From contig JAAZOM010000009.1 in the NCBI GenBank assembly GCA_012797775.1, positions 1 through 44,019 on the forward strand: a stretch of 44,019 nt of DNA, given 5' to 3'. A program made the translations under genes and the position numbers. Below, piece by piece: positions 15,043 through 22,512 of the stretch. The notes beneath the pieces were generated by a model that was not told the DNA's origin, did no database searches, and was given only the letters and a program-made list of their open reading frames with translations. This DNA comes from Candidatus Kuenenbacteria bacterium (GTDB taxonomy: Bacteria > Patescibacteriota > Patescibacteriia > UBA2196 > GWA2-42-15). Each line of letters starts with the position of its first letter. Position 1 is the first letter of the stretch.

Positions 15043-15578
15043 TTAGTTCAAAAGTAGAGTCAATTTTATTTGTTTTAAATAAGCCAATTGGAATAAAGGA
15101 TTTGGCCAAAATATGCGAACGGTCGGTCGAGGAGATCGAGGTGGTATTGGAAAATTTGAAAAATAAATATAATCACAAAGAAAGTGGCATTAATGTTTTG
15201 GTTACCGGCAAAGAGGTGCAGATGGTTAGCAACCCAGAAAATAGAAAGCTGATAGAGGGTTTGGTCAAGGAAGACATAGAGGGGGAGCTCACCAGACCGC
15301 AGTTGGAAGCGTTGACGGTGATAGCTTATCGAGGGCCGATCACAAAGATGGAGCTGGAGCAGATACGCGGGGTTAATTGTACTTTAATCTTGAGGAATTT
15401 GATGATAAAAGGGTTGGTAGAGGTAGAGGAGGATAAAATAATAGACAATAATAAATATAGAATAACGGTAGATTTTATGAGACACCTTGGTATAATGGAA
15501 CAGGGTGAGTTGCCAGACTATGAGGAATTATCAAAATCAGAAACAATAGAGGAGGTAATGCGAGGTAATATTAATTAG
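15039..15578 (+). CDS. scpB: Segregation and condensation protein B
   Basis: 179 residues. SSKVESILFVLNKPIGIKDLAKI opens the first winged helix, and LTRPQLEALTVIAYRGPITKMELEQIRGVN is the conserved second winged-helix signature of ScpB, followed by LMIKGLVEV. ScpB dimers bind ScpA in the condensin complex. The ATG overlaps the scpA TGA. The next gene starts 1 nt after its stop. Confidence 0.95.
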   Translation: MISSKVESILFVLNKPIGIKDLAKICERSVEEIEVVLENLKNKYNHKESGINVLVTGKEVQMVSNPENRKLIEGLVKEDIEGELTRPQLEALTVIAYRGPITKMELEQIRGVNCTLILRNLMIKGLVEVEEDKIIDNNKYRITVDFMRHLGIMEQGELPDYEELSKSETIEEVMRGNIN

Positions 15579-15579
15579 T

Positions 15580-16452
15580 ATGTTTAATTTTTTAGTAAGT
15601 ATATTGATAGCCAGTCAGTTGGTAGTGCCGCTGACAGAAATAGCTAATATTGTCGACCAAAAGGAGACATACCCGAGGAGGATAGATAATGGTAGCTTTG
15701 GTCCGGTGATTGAAGCCGGGAGCGCGCTTGTGATGGACGCAGAGTCGGGCAAGGTTTTATATCAAAAGAATGGTTTCGAGCCGAGGCCAATAGCGAGTAT
15801 AACCAAACTAATGACAGCTTTGGTTTTTTTGGAAAATAATTTGGAGTGGGACAGGGAGGTAGTAATAACAAAAGATGATAAAGAAAGTGGTGGGAAGGTG
15901 GTGGTGTCTCCGGGTGAAAAACTGAAACTAAGAGATTTGTTTAATGTGGCATTGGTCGCCTCGGTTAATAGTGCAGCCTATGAACTGGCCAGAGTGACTG
16001 ATTTGAGCTATGATGATTTTATAAAGAGAATGAATAGTAAGGCCAAAGAAATTGGCATGATGAATGCCAATTTCGTGGAGCCAACCGGGATTGACGAACA
16101 TGACAGGGCGACGGCGATGGATGTGGCGAAGTTGATCCAAAGCGCCATCAAGGAGGATGATATAAAAGAAGCCTTGACTACGACAAGCTATACATTTTTT
16201 TCAGTGGAAGGGTCGAAATATACAATAAAAAATACCAACAAGCTGCTCAAAAGCTATTTAGATATTTGGGGTGGCAAAACTGGGTATACAGAAGAAGCCG
16301 GATATTGTTTGGCTAATTTGGTCCACAACAAAGAGAGTGGCAAGAACATTATAGTGGTAATTTTGGGAGCTGGTTCTGAAGAAGAAAGATTCCAACAAAA
16401 TAAATTTTTATCCCAATGGGTTTTTGACAATTGGGAGTGGAAAAAACAATAA
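15580..16452 (+). CDS. D-alanyl-D-alanine carboxypeptidase (peptidase S11)
   Basis: 290 residues with a short hydrophobic export signal at the N-terminus. All three penicillin-binding motifs are present: SITK (about residue 70; nucleophile Ser and Lys), SVN (about 128) and KTG in WGGKTGYTEEAGYCL (about 228). The preceding SALVMDAESGKVLYQKN is typical of DacA-type enzymes. It trims the terminal D-Ala from peptidoglycan stem peptides outside the membrane. The C-terminal beta domain of DacA is missing, as in many shorter S11 proteins. Its stop shares one base with the next ATG. It fits the wall-synthesis genes at 36.9-40.5 kb. Confidence 0.92.
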   Translation: MFNFLVSILIASQLVVPLTEIANIVDQKETYPRRIDNGSFGPVIEAGSALVMDAESGKVLYQKNGFEPRPIASITKLMTALVFLENNLEWDREVVITKDDKESGGKVVVSPGEKLKLRDLFNVALVASVNSAAYELARVTDLSYDDFIKRMNSKAKEIGMMNANFVEPTGIDEHDRATAMDVAKLIQSAIKEDDIKEALTTTSYTFFSVEGSKYTIKNTNKLLKSYLDIWGGKTGYTEEAGYCLANLVHNKESGKNIIVVILGAGSEEERFQQNKFLSQWVFDNWEWKKQ

Positions 16453-16928
16453 TGCCTCAAGAATTAACAGTTTTTTTGACAGCTATGACCCCTCTCGGAG
16501 AGCTAAGGGCGGCTTTGCCATTGGCGCTCCTAGGTTTTAAAATGAGTTTGTTTGGTGCTTATATAATTTCTGTTTTGGGCAATATGGTGCCGGTGTTTTT
16601 TTTGCTTTTATTTTATCGTTATTTGGCAGAATATTTAATGAAGAAATTTGTTTGGGCCAAGCGTTTTTTTGGTTGGCTGTTTGAAAGGACTAGAAAAAAT
16701 TTTAAGGGTGATTATGAGAAATGGGGCAAGTTAGCCCTTATGATATTCGTGGCAATACCTTTCCCAATGACGGGGGCCTGGAGTGGGGCCCTGGTTGCTT
16801 GGTTGTTTGGTTTTAGATATTGGGAGAGCATTTTTTTTATTTTTATGGGCGTGTGCCTGGCCGGAGCAATAGTTGGGGCGGTGGTTGTTGGCGGGTCGGA
16901 GTTTTTTAAAATTTTATTTGTCAGCTAA
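16452..16928 (+). CDS. COG2426 'small multidrug export' family membrane protein
   Basis: 158 residues from the ATG that overlaps the preceding TAA by one base (TAATG). The conserved pattern TAMTPLGELRAALPLAL at the start and AIPFPMTGAWSGALVAWLFG in the second half identify the family known as putative small multi-drug export proteins. Four or so membrane helices are seen. The proposed export role is weakly supported in the literature and substrates are unknown. An upstream in-frame GTG/TTG start would lie inside the carboxypeptidase gene and is not needed. Confidence 0.8.
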   Translation: MPQELTVFLTAMTPLGELRAALPLALLGFKMSLFGAYIISVLGNMVPVFFLLLFYRYLAEYLMKKFVWAKRFFGWLFERTRKNFKGDYEKWGKLALMIFVAIPFPMTGAWSGALVAWLFGFRYWESIFFIFMGVCLAGAIVGAVVVGGSEFFKILFVS

Positions 16929-16938
16929 ATTTAATAAT

Positions 16939-17697
16939 ATGGAAGCACATAAAAAGATATATTTAATAGCCAATTGGAAGATGAAACTTGGCCATGAGGC
17001 GAGTATGGAGGTAGCAAAAGAGATAAAAAAGAGATATAAAGGCGAAGAGGGGCTGGAGCTGGTTGTTTGCCCGGCAGCCACAGATCTGGCAGAGGTGGGC
17101 AGGGTTTTTAGGGGAACAGACATAAAACTGGGGGCACAAAATATTTTTTATCATGACTTTGGATCTTATACGGGGCAGGTATCGCCCGCCGTTGCCAGGG
17201 AGTTGGGTTGCGAATATACCATAGTTGGACATTCAGAAATGAGAAAATTGGGTGAAACCGATGACGATGTCAACAGAAAAGTGGGGGCGGCTCTCAAAAA
17301 TGGTCTAACCCCAATAGTCTGTGTGGGCGAGACATTTGAAGAATATCAAGAGAAGAAAACCGAGGTGGTGATAATAAATCAAGTGACAAAAGCCTTAGAG
17401 GATATAAAATTTGAAAAGGATCAAAAAGTTATTATTGCCTATGAGCCGGTGTGGGTGATAGGCAGTGGGCAGGCGGTAGAACATGGCGTTTTTCAGCACA
17501 TCGTTCAGATTATTGTGCATACGGCGGTGGAGCTGGGCGCGGATGTCGTCGACAAATTTGAGGTTATTTATGGCGGCAGTGTTGATGAAGAAAATGTGCG
17601 AGATTTTATTATGGGTAATATTTCTACGGGGGTGATAGTGGGTAATAACAGTTTGACAGCGGAAAAATTTTTGGCTATTGTGAACGAGGTAAAATAA
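16939..17697 (+). CDS. tpiA: Triosephosphate isomerase
   Basis: 252 residues from the ATG at 16939. Catalytic residues are in place: Asn/Lys in ANWKM, His in VGHSEMR, Glu in YEPVWVIGSG (loop 6), and the phosphate-binding YGGSVDEENV near the C-terminus. It interconverts dihydroxyacetone phosphate and glyceraldehyde-3-phosphate in glycolysis. Two positions differ from the most common forms: GHSEMR instead of GHSERR, and VWVIGSG instead of VWAIGTG; both occur in divergent TIMs and need not harm activity. A longer start at 16873 would run inside the previous gene. Confidence 0.95.
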   Translation: MEAHKKIYLIANWKMKLGHEASMEVAKEIKKRYKGEEGLELVVCPAATDLAEVGRVFRGTDIKLGAQNIFYHDFGSYTGQVSPAVARELGCEYTIVGHSEMRKLGETDDDVNRKVGAALKNGLTPIVCVGETFEEYQEKKTEVVIINQVTKALEDIKFEKDQKVIIAYEPVWVIGSGQAVEHGVFQHIVQIIVHTAVELGADVVDKFEVIYGGSVDEENVRDFIMGNISTGVIVGNNSLTAEKFLAIVNEVK

Positions 17698-17698
17698 T

Positions 17699-18589
17699 AT
17701 GGTTTATTTTATTTTAGTTTTCATAATTATTTTTTGTTTGGCGGTTATTTTTTATTTAGTTGGCAACAAAGTGCGTAAATTAAAATTGATTGCCGTAGAA
17801 GAAATACCCCAAGAAAGACAAACAGAAGTCAAGAAAAGGCTTTTGGAGATTAAATTACAGAAAAAACTTTCTTCTTTCGTGAGAAAGATTTTTGGGTCAG
17901 TGTTGAATTTTTTTAAAAGCGCTGTTTCTAAAATGAAGCGAATCTTTGTTTTTTTTGTTAATTTTAAGAAAGTAAAATTGTTTAAAAAAGAAAAAGAAAC
18001 CGGGGTGATAAAAAGGGAGATAAAAACTGGTATTTTGGCAAAAGACAAATTGGCTGAAGCCGAAGTTTTGATGAAAAAGAGGAAATGGGACGAGGCTGAG
18101 GAAAAATATATTGATATTTTAAAGGATGATCCAAAGAATGTGGGTGTTTTTATGGCTTTGGGTGATATTTATACAGCTAGAAAAGAATGGCAGTCGGCCG
18201 AGGAAACCTATCGACACATAATGAGAATAGACCCAAGTTTTTTACCGGCGCAAAAAGAACTTGGTGATGTTCTGGAGAGTGTTAAGAGCTGGGAAGACTT
18301 GAAAAAATTAACCCAATATATTTTAAAGAATGGTCATGAGGAGTTGTGGGTTTTTTTGAAGTTGGGTTTGAGTTATAAGAAGACAGGCTACCCGGATATT
18401 GCTGAAGAGTATTTTGAGAGAGCGGTGGAGCTGGAACCCAAGAACGAGTCGGCGCTTGACTATTTGATTGAGACGGCTATAATAAACAAAAATAAACCAT
18501 TGGCGCTTAAAGCTTTTAACACGTTACTTGGTGTGAGCGCAGATTTATTAAAAATTCAGAGTTATAAAGATAAGATCGATATTCTTTAG
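17699..18589 (+). CDS. Membrane-anchored TPR protein
   Basis: 296 residues. One N-terminal membrane helix (about 2-22) is followed by a strongly basic linker and then tetratricopeptide repeats from about residue 115: AEVLMKKRKWDEAEEKYIDILKDDP, GDIYTARKEWQSAEETYRHIMRIDP, LGLSYKKTGYPDIAEEYFERAVELEP. TPR arrays bind partner proteins; here the array would face the cytoplasm if the N-terminus is outside. It is 1 nt after tpiA. No partner can be named. Confidence 0.8.
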   Translation: MVYFILVFIIIFCLAVIFYLVGNKVRKLKLIAVEEIPQERQTEVKKRLLEIKLQKKLSSFVRKIFGSVLNFFKSAVSKMKRIFVFFVNFKKVKLFKKEKETGVIKREIKTGILAKDKLAEAEVLMKKRKWDEAEEKYIDILKDDPKNVGVFMALGDIYTARKEWQSAEETYRHIMRIDPSFLPAQKELGDVLESVKSWEDLKKLTQYILKNGHEELWVFLKLGLSYKKTGYPDIAEEYFERAVELEPKNESALDYLIETAIINKNKPLALKAFNTLLGVSADLLKIQSYKDKIDIL

Positions 18590-18608
18590 TCAATAAAATA
18601 CATTATCC

Positions 18609-18684
18609 GCCGTCTTAGCTCAGTTGGTAGAGCAACTCCATGGTAAGGAGTAGGTCCGCGGTTCAAATCCGCGAGACGGCTCCA
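18609..18684 (+). tRNA. tRNA-Thr (anticodon GGT), CCA encoded
   Basis: 76 nt. Acceptor GCCGTCT (18609-18615) pairs with AGACGGC (18674-18680); discriminator T, then CCA at 18682-18684. D-arm GCTC/GAGC. Anticodon stem ACTCC/GGAGT with loop ATGGTAA gives anticodon GGT (reads ACC/ACU). T-arm CGCGG-TTCAAAT-CCGCG. All stems are fully paired. The discriminator U follows bacterial tRNA-Thr variation. Confidence 0.95.
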
Positions 18685-18696
18685 GTAAATATTTTT

Positions 18697-18728
18697 AAAT
18701 CGCCCCGATGTAGATCGGGGCGATTTTA
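18697..18728 (+). terminator. Intrinsic terminator after tRNA-Thr
   Basis: A perfect 13-bp stem (AAATCGCCCCGAT at 18697-18709 with its complement at 18714-18726) closed by a GTAG loop, followed by TATAATTTG; the stem itself ends in T. Confidence 0.85.
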
Positions 18729-18779
18729 TAATTTGTAGTTTTTTGGTATGATTAAATTATAAACTAAGATTATAAAAAT

Positions 18780-19118
18780 ATGAAAATTATTATAAATTGG
18801 TTGATAAATACCGTGGCGGTGACAATTGCCGCTTATGTGATACCGGGGGTGAGGCTGGAAGGATTCTGGTCGGCGTTTTTTGCGGCCGTGGTTTTGGGAT
18901 TGGTTAATGCCATAATAAAGCCAATATTTATTATTTTGACTTTGCCTATTAATATTTTGACTCTTGGTCTTTTCACTTTGGTGATAAATGCGCTGATGGT
19001 ACTTTTGGTGGGTAAATTGGTACCCGGGTTTGAGATTGTCGGTTTGTGGCGGGCGATGCTATTTAGTATTATTTTGACGATTATCAACGCTATTCTAAAT
19101 TCAGTAGTTAAAGAATAA
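18780..19118 (+). CDS. Phage holin family 4-type membrane protein
   Basis: 112 residues with four membrane helices. IIINWLINTVAVTIAAYVIPGV at the start and AVVLGLVNAIIKPIFIILTLPINILTLGLF in the middle are the signature of the PF04020 'mycobacterial 4 TMS phage holin' family. Despite the name it is a widespread chromosomal membrane protein of unknown role, and nothing here suggests a prophage. It is 5 nt upstream of the DUF2207 gene, probably one operon. Confidence 0.88.
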   Translation: MKIIINWLINTVAVTIAAYVIPGVRLEGFWSAFFAAVVLGLVNAIIKPIFIILTLPINILTLGLFTLVINALMVLLVGKLVPGFEIVGLWRAMLFSIILTIINAILNSVVKE

Positions 19119-19123
19119 ATTTT

Positions 19124-20842
19124 ATGAAGCAAATAAAATTAGTAATTTTGTTTTTAGCGCTGGGAATTTTGTTTGTTTTGCCAAAAATCGTTTGGGCAGA
19201 GCAGATTGATAATTATAAAGTGAATATTGTCGTCAACGCCGACAGTACTATATTGGTGGAGGAAAGAATTGATTATAATTTTGGCACAGAACAAAGACAT
19301 GGTATTTATCGCGATATCCCTTATAAATATCAGGCGCGTGGTGGAAATTATAAACTAGAGATAGATAGCATATCAGTGACCGATGAGACGGGCGGAGCGA
19401 TAAATTTTGAAACCAGTAAGAGTGGTGGAAAGTTAAAAATAAAAATTGGTGACGTGGACATTTATGTGACTGGGCAAAAGATTTATACCATAAGATATAG
19501 AGTCAAGGGCGCGATAAATTATTTTGCGGACCACGATGAGCTGTATTGGAATGCGACAGGCAATGATTGGCCGATGAATATTATTAATACTGAAGTGGTA
19601 GTAAAATTGAATTTTTTGAATACTAGTTCCCAGGAAATAACAGCGGTTTGTTACGCTGGTGGATTGGGTGTCCAAGATAGTAGTAATTGTCATTTTGCTT
19701 TTGGTGGTAATGGTGTCGGGTTTAAGAGCGGGTCATTGTACTCACGTGAAGGGCTGACAGTTGTGGTCGGTTGGCCAAAGGGATTTACCAAAGAACCAGG
19801 ATTTTTGGATAAGGTTATCAAGAGGCTCAAAGATAATGGGGTTGTGTTAATGCCGATTTTAGTTTTGATTTTTTTATTTTGGTATTGGAAAAAATATGGT
19901 AAAGATCCTGCAGGCAGGGGGACAATCATCGCTGAATATGAGCCGCCAGTCGGAATTTTGCCGGGAGAAGCCGGAGTGGTTTATGATGAGAAATACCAGA
20001 CCAAAGATTTGACAGCAACAATTATTGATCTGGCAAGGAAGGGATATTTGAGAATTGAGGAGATAAAAAAAGATTTCTTGGGGATTAAAACTGGCAAAGA
20101 TTGGAAAATTACCAAGATTAAAGAGTGGGATGGCGAGCGTAATTTTGAATATAGTGTGTATGATTCTTTTTTGCAAAATGAAGTGATTATTTCAAAATTG
20201 CGTAGCGATGTGACTTTTGCGAAAAAAGCCAAAGAGGTAAAGAAGGAAATTTATGAGGCCGTGCGGAGTAAAGCTTGGTTTACAAAGGATCCGGAGAAAC
20301 AAAGAGCAACTTTTGTTGCTATCGGTTGGTTATTTTTGGGGTTGTTATATTTTTTGGGAGGAATAGTTTTGGATTTTGGCGGTGGAATAGCGATTGGGTC
20401 ACTGGTGATTTCTGGGGTGTTGTTTCTTGTTTTTTCTGGTATGATGCCCAAAAGAACCAAAGAGGGGGTTTTGATGAAAGAAAAGCTCGAAGGATTTAAA
20501 TTGTTTTTATCAGTAACTGAAAAAGATAGAGTGAGTTTTCATTTTTCACCCTCAGCTCATCCGGAAAAATTTGCCGAGTATTTGCCTTGGGCGATTATTT
20601 TTGGAGTAGAGAAGGAGTGGGCAAAAGTGTTTGAGGGGATAGACTTGCCGCAGCCAGATTGGTATGTGGGGACATGGGCCGGAAATTATACAGCTTTGGC
20701 CTTGGCTGATTCGATGGGGTCATTTAATAATTCTTTTAGTAAAACCGCTGTTGGGTCAGCGGCGGCGGGTGGTAGGTCTGGTTTGGGCGGTGGTGGATTT
20801 TCTGGTGGCGGCTTTGGCGGCGGCGGAGGGGGTAGTTGGTAG
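19124..20842 (+). CDS. DUF2207 exported membrane protein
   Basis: 572 residues. Signal peptide (to about residue 24, KIVWA), then the DUF2207 domain: DNYKVNIVVNADSTILVEERIDYNF, HGIYRDIPYKY, ELYWNATGNDWPM. A membrane helix at about 235-250 precedes a cytoplasmic part (GTIIAEYEPPVGILPGE, TATIIDLARKGYLRIEE). Two further helices lie around 395-435. The tail ends in a Gly/Ser-rich, Trp-terminated stretch (GGFSGGGFGGGGGGSW), typical of the family. Function unknown; common in Firmicutes and CPR. Confidence 0.9.
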   Translation: MKQIKLVILFLALGILFVLPKIVWAEQIDNYKVNIVVNADSTILVEERIDYNFGTEQRHGIYRDIPYKYQARGGNYKLEIDSISVTDETGGAINFETSKSGGKLKIKIGDVDIYVTGQKIYTIRYRVKGAINYFADHDELYWNATGNDWPMNIINTEVVVKLNFLNTSSQEITAVCYAGGLGVQDSSNCHFAFGGNGVGFKSGSLYSREGLTVVVGWPKGFTKEPGFLDKVIKRLKDNGVVLMPILVLIFLFWYWKKYGKDPAGRGTIIAEYEPPVGILPGEAGVVYDEKYQTKDLTATIIDLARKGYLRIEEIKKDFLGIKTGKDWKITKIKEWDGERNFEYSVYDSFLQNEVIISKLRSDVTFAKKAKEVKKEIYEAVRSKAWFTKDPEKQRATFVAIGWLFLGLLYFLGGIVLDFGGGIAIGSLVISGVLFLVFSGMMPKRTKEGVLMKEKLEGFKLFLSVTEKDRVSFHFSPSAHPEKFAEYLPWAIIFGVEKEWAKVFEGIDLPQPDWYVGTWAGNYTALALADSMGSFNNSFSKTAVGSAAAGGRSGLGGGGFSGGGFGGGGGGSW

Positions 20843-20902
20843 GAAAATTTATAAAGTATTATCTATGATGTATTTTGAAAAAATAATTTTTTGAATTTAC
20901 AT

Positions 20903-21154
20903 ATGTTAGAAAAAGTAGAGATCACACAAGAGGAAATGGAAAGAGCCAGATTTAGAAATTTACAGGTTTGTATATTGCAAGCCGCTGAACGGCGAGGAGT
21001 GTTAGAACATCAAGAAATTGCTGGTTTTTTAGAGGAAAATGCTGCAGAGTTGAGGGGGTTTATAGAAGATTTGGTTGATAGAGGCTTTATTAATGACGAA
21101 ATAATAGAGGCGGGAGTTATTTATATAAAAACGCATATGCCAGCCGAGCCATAA
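20903..21154 (+). CDS. Small acidic helical protein, unknown
   Basis: 83 residues from the ATG at 20903. It is helical, with LQVCILQAAERRGVLEHQEIAGFLEEN and LRGFIEDLVDRGFINDEIIEAGVIYI. The alternation of helix and a short strand suggests a small winged-helix-like or bundle domain, but I recognise no family. No Shine-Dalgarno is evident. The gene ends convergently with uvrC, 14 nt away, with no clear terminator between them. Confidence 0.5.
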   Translation: MLEKVEITQEEMERARFRNLQVCILQAAERRGVLEHQEIAGFLEENAAELRGFIEDLVDRGFINDEIIEAGVIYIKTHMPAEP

Positions 21155-21167
21155 AGGTATTTTAATT

Positions 21168-22499
21168 TTAATTAATTTTCCTCAAATTTTTTTGATAAGA
21201 AATAGCAAAGCGGTGGGCTTCGTCGCGGGCGCGGATAAGCAAATTTTCGTTGGCTTGAATAAAGTCAGCGATTTTTTGATTGTCTTTATCAAAAATAAAT
21301 TCGTTTTTTTTGCGGGTTGGGCCTTTGGCAATACCAATAACGCCAAGAGTTAAGAATATAGATTTAAGATTTAAGATTTTTAAAACAGCATTTCTTTGAG
21401 GCACGCCACCATCGACAATGATTAAGTCTGGTATGGGCCAGCTGTTTTTTAATCTTCGCTCAATAATTTCTTTGAGACAATCAACATCGCTTTGGCCGGA
21501 CACGGTTTTAATTTTAAATTTGCGGTATTCCGATTTAACTGGGCCATTATTATTAAAGACAACCATGCTACCGACCTTGCCAGTGGAGCCGAGATTAGAA
21601 ATGTCATAAGCTTCAATTCGGCTAGGGCGGTAGGTTGGTGGGGCGGTAGGTTGGTGGAAATTATTGAATAAATCTTTGTTTAATAGTGTCACATCTTGGA
21701 TATGTTGAAGGGATTTAATCTGGTTGCGGAGGCGAGCGGCTTCTTCAAAATTTTGCTGCTTAGAAGATAAAAGCATTTGTTTTTTAAGATTAGAGAGTAA
21801 TCTTTTTTTGTTGCCTTTTAAAAATTCGATTAGGGGTTTAATAACTTTTTGTTTATATACTTGCGGAGTCATTTCGCCAGTGCAAACTCCAAGGCATTGG
21901 CCGAGCTGGTAATCAAAACAGGGTTTGGGTTGGTTGGGTGCGCATCGGGAAATATAGAATAGTTTGTGTAAAAGCTTGAGAGTTTCACGGGTGTTTAAAC
22001 TTGGGAATGGCCCAAAGAGTTTTTTCTTTTTTATAAGTTTATCTTGAGCGGAGTGAAAGATCCTGTGGCTAGTGTTTTTCAAAACGGGATCCCTCGACTC
22101 GTCACTGGCGTTTCTCGCTCGGGATAAATTTGATACAATTTCATGTTGTCTAATGGTTTTTAGTTTGGGAAATTTTTCATTAGTTAAATATAAATAATTC
22201 CAACTTTTGTCGTCTTTCCAATCAATATTATATTTGGGCCGATATTTTTTGATATATTGACCTTCTAAAATGATAGCTTCTAAAACCGAATCTGTTTTAA
22301 GGGTTTTAATTTTTTTTACTTCTTCAATCATGGATTCTATGGGTCGAGAATTTTTTTGTTTGCCGGCGAAGTAGCTTCTCACCCTGTTTTTTAAAGAAGT
22401 GGCCTTACCAACATAAATCAGCTCATTATTGAAATTATAAAAGAGGTAGATACCGGGAGAGGCGGGGAGAGATTTGAGTTGGGATTGAAGAATTAACAT
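21168..22499 (-). CDS. uvrC: Excinuclease ABC subunit C, short form without HhH domain
   Basis: 443 residues, against about 600 usually. Seen in order: GIY-YIG nuclease (GIYLFYNFNNELIYVGKAT, about 15-33); a repeat-derived insertion (about 120-157); the KLFGPFPS motif; Cys-rich CAPNQPKPCFDYQLGQCLGVC; UVR motif (NFEEAARLRNQIKSL, about 255); RNase H-like 5' nuclease with YDISNLGSTGKVGSMVVF, DLIIVDGG and RDEAHRFA. The protein stops right after RDEAHRFAISYQKNLRKIN, so the (HhH)2 DNA-binding domain is absent. It lies 13 nt downstream of uvrA. Two more repeat-derived stretches are seen at about residues 281-292 and 373-380. Confidence 0.95.
   Translation of the reverse strand: MLILQSQLKSLPASPGIYLFYNFNNELIYVGKATSLKNRVRSYFAGKQKNSRPIESMIEEVKKIKTLKTDSVLEAIILEGQYIKKYRPKYNIDWKDDKSWNYLYLTNEKFPKLKTIRQHEIVSNLSRARNASDESRDPVLKNTSHRIFHSAQDKLIKKKKLFGPFPSLNTRETLKLLHKLFYISRCAPNQPKPCFDYQLGQCLGVCTGEMTPQVYKQKVIKPLIEFLKGNKKRLLSNLKKQMLLSSKQQNFEEAARLRNQIKSLQHIQDVTLLNKDLFNNFHQPTAPPTYRPSRIEAYDISNLGSTGKVGSMVVFNNNGPVKSEYRKFKIKTVSGQSDVDCLKEIIERRLKNSWPIPDLIIVDGGVPQRNAVLKILNLKSIFLTLGVIGIAKGPTRKKNEFIFDKDNQKIADFIQANENLLIRARDEAHRFAISYQKNLRKIN
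21361..21381. repeat. Heptamer array inside uvrC
   Basis: GATTTAA, GATTTAA, GATTTTT: three 7-nt units (21 nt, in frame), translated on the minus strand as part of VLKILNLKSIF, just after the VDGGVPQRN motif. Confidence 0.5.
21625..21656. repeat. Two 16-nt direct repeats inside uvrC
   Basis: GGGCGGTAGGTTGGTG occurs twice in tandem (21625-21640 and 21641-21656). On the minus strand it is translated as the Pro-rich HQPTAPPTYRPS between the UVR and RNase H-like domains. Confidence 0.8.
22041..22128. repeat. Composite palindromic repeat inserted in frame in uvrC
   Basis: Two REP-like palindromes back to back: ATCTT...AAGAT (22041-22061) and GGATCCCT...TCGCTCGGGATAAA (22087-22128). The latter shares a 14-mer with the intergenic element at 769-782. 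Translated on the minus strand it gives LSRARNASDESRDPVL...HSAQDK, which has no place in the UvrC family between KLKTIRQ and KLFGPFPS. Confidence 0.8.
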
Positions 22500-22512
22500 T
22501 ATATATTATTTA

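Noticed and set aside
18780-19118. Prophage remnant suggested by a 'holin' family gene
   Set aside because: The PF04020 family is chromosomal and widespread. No integrase, structural phage gene or att site is nearby.
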